DNA from: Certhia americana
Lineage: Eukaryota; Chordata; Aves; Passeriformes; Certhiidae
Direction of reading: 5' to 3'
Length of the DNA: 64,000 bases
Assembly: GCA_018697195.1 (NCBI GenBank)
Contig: CM031873.1
Location: 5,023,063 to 5,087,062, forward strand
Shown piece by piece: positions 28,601 through 39,800 of the stretch (positions within the stretch are counted from its first letter, which is position 1; every line of letters begins with the position of its first letter). The notes beneath the pieces are model-generated. The model saw only the letters and a list, made by a program, of their open reading frames with translations. It did not search any database and had not been told where the DNA came from. Both the position numbers and the translations under genes were made by a program.

Positions 28601-30787
28601 TCACCCACCCAGACATCAGCAGAAGTCACCTGGCATCAATGGCTCCTTCTACGGACAGAGGGGTGAAGATCCGATCATAAGATGTAACCTGGATACATAA
28701 AGAGACAGAATTTACTCTTATTATCTCCCAAAAAAACCCTTTTTCTATTTTTTTTTAATCCACAAGGAAGTCAACCCAGTTAATAAATGGAATTTTTTTT
28801 CCTATTTGGCTGAGAATTTACCCAGATATCAAAAGAAAAACTAAACCCAGAATTTTGCTGCCAGAGATGGGAGTCAACTGGCCAAAGTGATAAACCTGGA
28901 GCCACACATGTCAGAAAACAGCCCTCATAGATGTGAATTCAGCCATCTTTACAGAGCTGCCTTGAGGGTCTCAGCCCATCCCAACCATTTTAATTCTGCT
29001 CTTACCTCCCAGATTTTGAGCCTTCTAAGTTTAGGACAGTGAGGCAGGATATTCTGTGCTTCAGGAGGAATGAGAAATCACCAGAAAGGTACTCACAGTG
29101 ACACGGTGAGTGACAGCACTCTGCAGGAGTTCTGCTGAGACATGCAACAGATTGGCCACAATCTGAATCTCAGTGTCACTGGCAATGGCTGCATGTTCAA
29201 AGGACTCTTCCTAAATAATAAAGTTAAAGTATATAATTACTACACATATATTACTATCTATATTACTATGTATTATAGATAGGAACAATGGATGGAATAC
29301 AAGGTTCCTTTTGTATTAATATTTTCAACAGCACCTCAGAGCTGGTCACAGCCTGGGCAGAACACCAGATTCATTTTGGCTCCTTAAAAAGCCAACCAAG
29401 CCCTAATGATCTTTGTTTGCCTCCCATCTTCTGTCGCTGCCTAGACCAGTCTAAAGCCCAACACTGAAAAGATAGAAAGGTCTTCAAAGGATGTCACTCT
29501 CAGTCAGGAATCATGTTCGCAGTCCCACCACATGGGACATCAGCACTATTCAGCACAAATATCCTGGTCCCAAGCTGTTTGGGTTACTGTACCTCATAGG
29601 AGGTAAAGCAGATGTTTCCCAGCTGCAGAATGGCAGCCAGGACAGCCCAGGTGCAGTTCAGCTGATCATCTGAGAGGCTGATTCCCTCCAGAGCTTTCAC
29701 CAAGACCAGAAAATCCTGACTGTCCTCCTTCCCCAGGACTTCACATGCTCTGCCCTGAGAGAAAAGGGACAGATAATCGTGGTCAGCCCCTGCAGCCTCA
29801 GGCAGGGGTTAAGCCACCGTCAGGAATCTTCAGAGAAGCAGTTCAAGGTTTTAAGGACTGGAGGAATCTGAAGAGATGAAAGACACCACTAGTGGAAACT
29901 CAGCATTTGTGAGGGGCCAGTTCTCTGGAGTTGTGAGATTAGGATCTCTGTTACCCACACATGCCAAGTTTCTGCAGGAATTCCAGTACAAGCTCCCCAG
30001 GATCCCCCTGCCCGCTGCCGGGGCGGAACTTGAGAGAAGTGGGGCCTGAGCAGATTCCCAAATAAATAATGGCTGAGTTGCTCCCCCAGCTGGTACCGGA
30101 TGGGGTTCGGTGCACCCAGTGTTACAGCCTGTCTCATCTCGGCCACGGAGCTTCACTACAACATGGGCTTATCGCTCCTCTGCTGCTTTCTTTCTCCACA
30201 GGAGGATGCTCCTAGCAGCTGCTTGTGACCCTAAAGGTCACAGAAATCCTGGGTCGGGGGGATCTGCACAATCTGTTTGTGTTCTAGGGCATTCTTTGAC
30301 CATAATTCCCAGTCTCAGCAGTTTGGTGAGACAAGGATGAGGTCCAGGCAGCCCTTGGGCTTCTTCTTGCCAAGATCCGAGATAGATTTTGTCAGTCTCT
30401 GCTAACTCTTTTGTGCATAATCTGATTTTTTCCCCTTTCCTTCTCTGCAGCAGGCTGGAATATTCCTGTCAATTATCACCTTGAAGACTTTGCTTTACAA
30501 CGCTTTGCCAGACAGGAACCATTAATCACCCACTAAGGGCTGGGCCCTAAATTGCCCTCCATCCTTGAGTCATTAATGGTATTTGTCCATTCCTCGCCTG
30601 AAGGTGAGGTGATAGCAATCACTATCGAGGATTCCTCCTGACCGCAGCTGCTGTGAAATATTTGAGTTTTCCACCTAGAAAAGCTGACTCACGCTGAATT
30701 AGGAAAAATCTCTTGCGATTGTTGTGACCGCCTTGATTATGGAAAACAATCTTAAAAAAACTCAAACAAAACAAAACCCACATCCAC

Positions 30788-30825
<38 letters not shown>

Positions 30826-33800
30826 AAATTAAAATTTGATGAAAATCTAAAAAAAAAAAAACAATGTAAATTAAAATAATTGCAATCAGCAGTATTTCAG
30901 TGGTTTAAAATCTGCACTCATTGACTCAGTCAATAAAGCAGGTGTTTTGCAGAAGATAGAAATAATCCGTGCTTTTTGCAGCTCCACAGTAGATTGCAAA
31001 TGCAAGGAAAAACAATGAGAAAAGGGGTTTTGCACCACACGATGGAGCCACGAGTCTACACAACGGCTCCTCGTTAAAGTCCGTCTTTTCAGAGTAGAAG
31101 GGGCCTGAAAAGTGAGAAAATGATCACAAAAGAGATAAAGATGTTGATTCTTAGATCAGGTATGAGAAGGAGCAGAGTATGAGAAGGAGCAGAGCTGACT
31201 TTAGCATAGTCCTGAGAGTCCTTTGCAGGGAAGCAAAATGATTTGGTGCCTCTCTAACCAAACAGAAGGGATGCCTGGGCCATTTCTCTCTGTCAGCTGC
31301 TGCACAGCACCCTCAGCTCACTCACCTGGTTCAGGTAAAAGTAGGACTCTGCCTCCTGCAAGTACATCTCCTCTTTCTGCTCCACGGGCAGCCCTGCCAG
31401 TAGCTCGTAAAACACGTGGTAGTTCCTCTCACCATGGGCCTGATGGGACACATTTCATGGAGTTGATCCATATCCAGCTCCAAAGCCCTCCAGAACATAA
31501 AGAGCAGGACACAGATTCTGGGGTCAGCAGGACAAAGTCAGAACCACTTAATTTGAAAAGTTTCCAGGGTTTCCCACTGACACCTTAAGAACATTCCATC
31601 TGAGAAAAGTCCTTTTCACACCGCTCTAATATTTGGCCATTTCCACACTCCAGACATTAAGAAAAACTAATTAAGGGAAGATTCAGTAATCCTTAATAAG
31701 TGGCTTAATTCAACCTGTTTGAGACAGAGAAATTTCCTATTTCATTCAAATAAAAGTGATCAGCCTATGCTACATGGAGGGGACAAAGTTCTTGCTACTG
31801 GAAGAAATGGAAAGCAATTCTACTAATTCCCACCCCTGTTATTTAACAGTAAATTTAAGATTAAATGTTAAAAGGGAGAGAGGGGGCCACTGGTCCTCAC
31901 CTGAAACACCACACGAGACTTCTCCAGCAGGTACTGGGAGATGGATGTTCCAACCACGATGCCACTGAGCATAAGACAACAAATCCTGTCAGAATCTGGG
32001 GACAGACTTTCTGCAGTATGTGTCTCTGCAGATAAGAATGATCCTACGGGCATAATCCACCTGAATTTCCAAAATATTTTGACAAAATTGTGGGACTTCC
32101 GGTGAAACCAAGCAAGCACAAAATAAGAAGGAAAGTCCTAATGTGGGTAGGAATAAAGGTGAATTCTCTTAACAGTCTGAAACAACCATCAGAGTTCTAC
32201 AAAGTGTCTGTACATGACCTGTGAGTGTAACTGAGGGTTTAATGAGTGACCTAGAAGAGGAGCTGAACAGCAATGGGACAAAGCTTCCTGCTTGTATGAA
32301 ATTATTCAGGGTAGTGAGGATGAAGGCTAACTGTGAATACATGCAGACAGACCTTACAGTGCAGAGTGAGTGAGCAAGAAAATGGCAAATGAAACCTGCT
32401 GTAGATAAATGTGAAGTGATGGGTACAGACCCAGCTTCACATATAAACAGGCTCCAGTTCAACCACTGCTCCTTAGGACTGAGACCTGAGAGTTTTGATA
32501 GACAGTTCTACGATAGACAGTCAGAAAAACACTCCAAACAAACAAAACCAAATCCAGAAGTTAGAAAGGAGGCAGGCTCAAAACAGAAAGGTATTTTTCA
32601 CAGAACTGGTTAGACCTGTGAAACGCTTGTTGAAAGCTGTTGCAGAGGCATCAAGTTTGTATGAGTCCAAGAGGAAACTGGAAAACCTCAGGAGACTGGG
32701 AAAACTGAGTGGCTGCAAGTATTAAAGAGCTCAAGCAGTGTTAGGGAAAAGCATTGTGTGTATTTGGGCTGTTCATGCCTCAGGCAGTGCTTGAGGTTAG
32801 TGCTGAGCTCACAGCAGGGTATCGGGTATAAACCAGTTCAGCCATTCTTATGTTCTTAATTTATCACTCATCTTGAGAACTAAGATCTGTTCTTTTTCTA
32901 AGATCTGTTCTTTTTCGGAGGAAACAAAAGAAAAGCAAAATAGGGGTGTAAACTCACCCCTTTCCTACCCTGATGATAACAAGAGTGAAGGGAAGGGAGG
33001 GTTATTGTGTGAGCTCTCTGGTCTCACCCAAACACCCCTTGGCAGCTGGAGGGACCCGAGGAGATTCTTCAACTCACTGTCGCAGGTGGACATTCAGCAG
33101 CTTTCCAAAACGGCTGGAGTTGTCATTGAGGATGGTTCTTGCATTTCCAAAACTTTCCAGGATGGGTAGGACATTGCAGGGCTGTAAAGAAGAGAGGGAG
33201 GGTACACTTCAGTAGCAATCACAGGTTTTTAAATTCAAAAGGGGTTTATGAACCTGTCAGCATGAAAAGATTAAAAAAAAAAAAAAAAAAGGGACTTCAC
33301 TACTTCACTGATATGATTCTCATGGGTAAAAGATGTATTTTTTAATGTATCTTGATATCATTATCTCTAGCCAGTGGTGAGTTGCTCTCTGAGCTTTATA
33401 CCCTCACTGCTATAATCTTTCACTTTACTTCTGCTCTGTGTTTGTTCAGGTTCACCTCCCAGACTCTACTAAAAGCTCTCCATGGCAGCTATCAGCTCTC
33501 TGTTCAAACAGATACAGCACTTTGCACAGCATCAGATCTCCCAGGTTCTAAAATACAGAACTACAAATACATCATCTCTCCTCAAGACTTTATGGGAGCT
33601 TCGCCTTGGACCACAAACCCTCCCAAGTCCATCCAAAGAAATAACATCAGCAGCATGGCCTCTCTCCCCTGTCTTTGGCTTCTTTTCCCTGCCCAACCCT
33701 CACAGCCTCCTGCCAAGCTCACTTGCCTGTTACCTGTCTGATCCTGTGGCTGTCAGATCCCTGGTACAGCATGGTCAGGTATTGCACAATGGCTTTGGCA

Positions 33801-36800
33801 GCTTCTGTTTTACCTGATCCACTGTGCCCACTGCAGGAGCAAGAGGTGGAGAAGTTGGCATCAAAACTGATCTAGGCACATCAGAGGCCCTGCTGCAGCA
33901 AATCAGAAGGGTTGTACTGATATATAGCTGAAGATCTATCACCCATTGCTTGAAACACGGAGGCAACCTGACAAAATGGTCCCAAATAGGATTCCACTGG
34001 GGAATAGCAGACTTCTCTCCCATTCCTCTGAACTGAAGCTAAATTCAAACTATATTTGCACAGAGTGAAATAAATATCCACCTTATTCAGATTCTCCACA
34101 GGCAGCCCTCACATAAGAGCCAGAAGGATCAACTTACAGGCAGTGAAATACACAAGTGGAACTTTTACATAAAGAAATGAAAGAGCCTACAACCAAAGCC
34201 CTTCAGTTCCTACCTGATGACAACACACTGCTCCTGCCCTGACGACTGGGACAGCGTGTAGGCCATCTCTGCTATGGCAAAGATGTGTCTGGATGGACAG
34301 AAAGAAACCCTTATTAATTGACCCCACATTTCCACCTCAAAAGTGCAGCACTGAAGGGTTTCTCATCAGGGATCTACATTAGAGATGGGCCCGTGTCTTG
34401 ATTAAAGAAACTTGACCTAAAAATCACAGAATGGTTTGGGTTGGAGAAACCTTAAAGACCATCTCATTCCTCTGCCATGGACAGGGACAACTTCTACTAG
34501 ACCTGATTTTTCAAAGCCCTGGCCAGAGATGAACTTCAGATCTGTAGAATTATAGGCCCAAGCAACTGCAGATTTACCAAATGGACTGTTCACTTCCTGT
34601 GACATTCACCCTGCTCTACCAGAGAACTGGAGGAAAATAAAATACTTTCTGGAGCACAAACTGAACAGGATTTAGAGAGTTATTTGAGACAGAAAAACAT
34701 ACGGGGCATTTTTTGAGGGAGTTCCTTGCTGGTACTTGGTAGCCATATCTTCGGAGTATATACTGAGGTCTTTGAAAGGATTCACAGAAATCAAAATTTG
34801 CCCAATGTAAGTCTAGGACAAAAAAATAAGAGAAAATCTGGTGACTTCTTAGAATTTTCTGAATGAGGAATGCAGCTGAATGCATATATTAATACAAATA
34901 TACAAATTCCCTTTAAAGGAATATTATTTATTCTGACTCTACTGCCAGCTTATTGAGGACACAGCTTTTCAGTGGTCATTTTCAAATCTCTGTCATTAAT
35001 AATTTGGGATAAGTGAGCACTTATTGGTCTCTGGTCATTTTTTCTGGCCACTGTCTGTTATCCAAGCTCCACCCGAAATTACAGGCACAGGTTTCCCAGT
35101 AAATGGGAAAGAGAACAATTAACCATCCACAACCAGATCTGGACTGCAACACTGCAAAATGTTTTGCAGAAACTCTGAGGTTTCTTCTCAAAATCCATAA
35201 TTTTTAACTCAGAACTTCTCTGCTAAAATAGGAGATTCCCACAGGAGCAGCTGAAGCTAAAAGGAAGCCCAAGTATGTTCACAGGTTGGGAATGAACACC
35301 AAAAATACAGAGAAACTCTGGAACTTTCAGATTTTACCCCAAATATCTCATGCTACTTGATTTCTGAGCAAAAGCTGTGTGAGTATATTTTTTATCATTG
35401 TTCCCAGTAATGAGTGAGATACTTGGTGCATTATTAAAGCTTGATAACATAATATAAATAATTTTCTCTTAAAGTTAATTTTTCAGAGTGAATAAGCACT
35501 GAGGAAAACCAAACCAAACATTACTATACATACATAAATGAGATCGCGATGGAACCTCTTCTTCAGGCACAGCAGGACTGAGCTCTCAGTGACTTCCCTA
35601 CAAACAGAGGAGAAGACTCATCAGCCATAAGCTTCACTTCCATTTGTTAATAGTAAATATTAACCTTTCTGCCCTCCCAAGAATCACAGAATAGTCTGAG
35701 TTGGAAGGGACCCACAAGGATCACGTAGTCCAGTTCTTAAGTGAATGGCCTATACGGGGATTGAAGATTTTGTGGGGAGCTGGAACTGAAACTCTTCACT
35801 GCCTTCATATGGTTCCAACATCTCCAGGATTAAACACGTCAAAAGATGGAGCATTCAAAGCTCAGAACTTCCTCTGTGTGATCACAGCTCCTTGCACAGC
35901 CTTTACAGGTGTTTATCTCAACAGGAGGAGAGGATGTGTGAGGAGCAGCATCAGGGGTTTATCTTTTAACAACAGCAGTGAGACAAGGGTTTAACAGCTC
36001 TTAAAGATGTAGGACCTGAATTTTTCACAGCTGAAGGCAACAGAAGTCATTAAAGCCATAGATGCCAATGTCAGTAGGCAAAGAACATAGAAATGTGCTT
36101 CTCATCCTGCAAGCTGTCCTTTCTCACCACTCACTTCATACAGTAAGGAAGGTGTGTTAAATTCCCAATTCTGTCCTTCTGCTACATCACAGTAGTTACA
36201 TCAGCCTCTAAACCAAATTTTCCCTACTCATTAAGTATTTTGGGGTTTTGTTAGAACCCATTTCAGGACTAGGAACCATTTAACAGCAGAGACAGAGTTC
36301 CAAGGGTGCAGCTGTACAGAAGTCTACTGACCAGGTGGAGCTGCTGGATCTGGGGTGTGACTGCAGATTCAATGTGCCCTCTCTGTGCAGCAGAGCCTGG
36401 GGACACACTCTACATAACAGTCAGGAGTTCCCTCTGCACCTCTGCTCCTCTCCAGTGGTTCAGTGTAGGTCCTTAACTTAAATACTAAAATTCAGTCTTT
36501 TACTTAGCTTTTCAGCAGGGCATCAGTTGCTCAGCTATGACATGCATCCAATCAATTCTATTTTCTCTCATGGAGAAAAAATTTTATTTTATATAATATT
36601 TAATATTATTTTATTTTATAAAAATTTTACATCTAGCTAACGATTTATAATGTGTTTTCTATTGTTGAGCCACCTTTGCAGGACAACAAGCAAGCCCCTG
36701 TGACCTGAATGAGCTGCAGACACTGAGGACACCTACTCCAGTCTGCTTAGATCTTCAATCTCCTCAACTTCTGCACAGTGCTCTTCACACACGTACACCT

Positions 36801-39800
36801 GAAATGCACAGATACATGACTGAAAATCAGGGGAAGTACAGTTCCATTCCAGTACTGGGGACAACACCTGTACCTGTTTCTGCAGGAACTCCATCTCCAG
36901 CATGTTGTCAACATCATCTTCTGCCTCCCACTGGTCCTTGCAGACCCTCACACGGCTGCTGGCCAGCTGGGGGTCCTTGGAGATGACCCATTTGCTCAGG
37001 TTCTCAATGGCTGGCCGTGGCAGCAGCAGCTCGGGGTTCAGCCGTGCTGCAGAATCACATCCCTGCCCCTGCTGCTGGGACCAGTGCACACTAGGAGTGA
37101 CCATGGACCCTGCAGTCTGGAGGACACCTGAACCCTCCTTGGTATCTACCTCACTGCAATAATCTGATGTACGAATTGGCTCCTCTTCTCGACATGAGAG
37201 GAAGCCCTGCTCACTGTTTCTCTGGCTTGGATCCATCAGAGATCTGGGAAGGTCACGTTTGAATCTGCAGCCCTGTTGTACAGGAGTGACAGATTTCCTC
37301 TCTGATGGAGATTTCACTTTCTGTAGGAAATTATCATTGCCAGAGCCCCTGGACAAGGAGTTCTTAGCCTTAACCAAGCTGTGGACTCTGGGGAACACTA
37401 CAGCAAACTTGGTATCAGAAGCACTGTTCTTCTCATCAGAGCATGGAAAGGAACTGGTTCCATGAAGAGGGAAATCACCAGGAGGCAAATCAATGTGTCC
37501 CACTTCCTCTACCATTTTAGGAACACCTTTCCCCTCCACTAATAAAGCAGAAGATTCTTTGTCCCTTGGCTCAGCCCTCTCCAGCTGTCCAGCTGCACCA
37601 GGGAAGGCTTTGCCAGACCGACCAACCCACCCAGCAGTGCTCAGAATACGGATTGCCATTCTACTTCTGAATCCAAAAGGTTTGCTGCTCCTCTTCTTCT
37701 TCCCAAATTTTTTCAAGAGCCACCTGGAGATACCAATTGCACGTGCCACACTCAGCAGTCGAGCTTTCAGCCTTGCTTTCTTGGCAGGTTTTTGGCCAAG
37801 CCAGCTGGTGGCTTTTCTAAAAGCAGAACAGGAGTGCAAGTGCTTGGATCCTTCCCCACCATGCACAGGTTCTGTTCCAGGAGGTGCCTCTGCAGCCACT
37901 ACTTCTACTTTCTCTTTTTTTGCCTTTGTAGACTGTCCTGAACTCTGTTTAACTTTTCTAGTAACTTTTCCAACTTTCTTCTTCTTTCCAAGGAACTTCT
38001 TATCAGATGATTTTTTTGTCATCATGGAACAGCTTGAAGTGTTTAATCTTTTCTCTCCAAAACTCTGAGCTGTGTTGGGTTCCTTTTGTTTACTGTGAGT
38101 TTCTAGAGTCATGGGTTTTGAACAGATGCTTTCAACGTCATTCAGGTCTGAGCTGGTTCCCAAAGCCATCTGGGCAGGATTTGGTTTCTGGCTCGGTGAT
38201 AGTTTGGTCTCAGAGTTTTCATGCTGGTTTGCCAGACTGAGGGGGATTTGGGATTGAGAAGAACATTTCTTTGTAAGCATCAGTGCTGGTAGGTCCTGCC
38301 TGCTGCAGTCTGAATTGTCCCTCTGTTTAATTCCAGCCTCTTCACCTTGTTTTGGGGTTTCACACTTCCCAGGTTTCTCCTTCAATATCCTCTGCTGCTG
38401 GGAGAAGAAAGAGCCATCTTCTGGCTCTCTGCCTTCTAGCTTCTCTTTCTGTTCATATTTGCTAAGGTGAACATGGAGTTTTGCTTTCACAACAGTTGGT
38501 AGTGGTTCTGGTTTGTTTTCTTTTACTTCGTCAATGTTCTCTGCAGTGCTGTTCTCCCCACTGCTGTCAGAATTCATGTGTCCACCTTTTGACATATCTT
38601 CAACTCTGTTATTTTCTAGTATATTTTCCTTGACTACTTCAATATTTTCCCTGTTCTTAACACTCTGACCTTGGAGTCCTGAAGTGCTTAACTGATCATC
38701 TGCCTCACTGCTCTCAGCTGGAGCACATTCTTGTTGTCTCAGCATGTTGTCTTGCTTCTTCGTCCTCTCCTCTGCTTCCAATCCTGCAAATTCAGTGCCT
38801 TCAGCCTCAGATTCAATTTTTCCACCTGCAGTCACCTGCTCATTTTCAGGTTCAATAGATGCTTTCTTGCTTTCCTCAGCCAGTTCCTTGTAGCCTTTTC
38901 CTTCACTCACAGGAGGATCTTTGAACACATCTTCTTTCTCACTGTTTCCATCTTCCTCCAAAGAGCTGCTCTTCTCTTCAGAGGAGCTGCTCTTCTCTTC
39001 ACTGCAGGAAGTGCTGACCACCACAGTCTCCTTTGTACCCCTTTTGTGGGTTCCATGGCCTTCACTGCTGGAGTCAGAGCAGGAGTTACCTGAGGTTTCC
39101 AAAATATTTTCATCCTCACTTTCAGATATGACAATCCTGGTAAAATTTTCAACTTGCTTTTTCCCAGTCCTCTCAGCTTTTACCTGTGCTGTGCTGTCTT
39201 GGGATTGAGAATCTGATTTCAGCTCAGAAGTCTTTTTGAAGTCCTGATTCCCTCTGTGTCTTCCCCTGGGATTCTGTGCCTTTTCTGCAAAGTCCTGTTT
39301 CTGAAAAGGACCTTCAGCACCTTGCTCTGTGATCGCCTTTACAGCCCCCAGCTCAATACTTGTTTTACCACCACCAAGTCTCTTTCCACACCTCTTTTTA
39401 AAACTCCGTTTCTTTCTGTTTGTGATGGCTTTTCCCTCCTTGTCACTGCTGTCCTCACTCTGCTGCCCTGATACCATTTCCCTTTGGTTGTAGGCCTTTC
39501 CTTTTTTCCTCTCCAGCCTGGACACTCCGTGTTTTCTCCCCAGACCAGATTCACTTTTATTATTTCTCCTGCAGGCTCTTCTTCTCTGGAATAACTTCTT
39601 GTGGTCATTTTCTTTGCTTTCCTGAGGCCTCCCCAGCCTCTGGATTTTTAAGGGTTCATCTCCAAGGCTGTCATCCTGTCCAGGCAGTGACTCTTTGCCC
39701 TTCGCTCGGCCTCTGCTCTTACCTTCCTTCCTCTTCCCACAGCAGATCTTTGAGTCTCCTGTGGAGTTTTTCTCACAACTGAACACCTTCTCTTTTCCAG

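Noticed and set aside
36733..36873. Open reading continuing past the giant exon to a TAG
   Set aside because: Good donor and acceptor sites at 36,873 and 36,799 and a donor (GTAGGT) at 36,736 explain it as intron plus next exon. The apparent stop is intronic.
37493..38068. Plus-strand 191-codon open frame
   Set aside because: Antisense shadow of the Lys/Glu-rich giant exon, giving an artificial Phe/Leu-rich protein.
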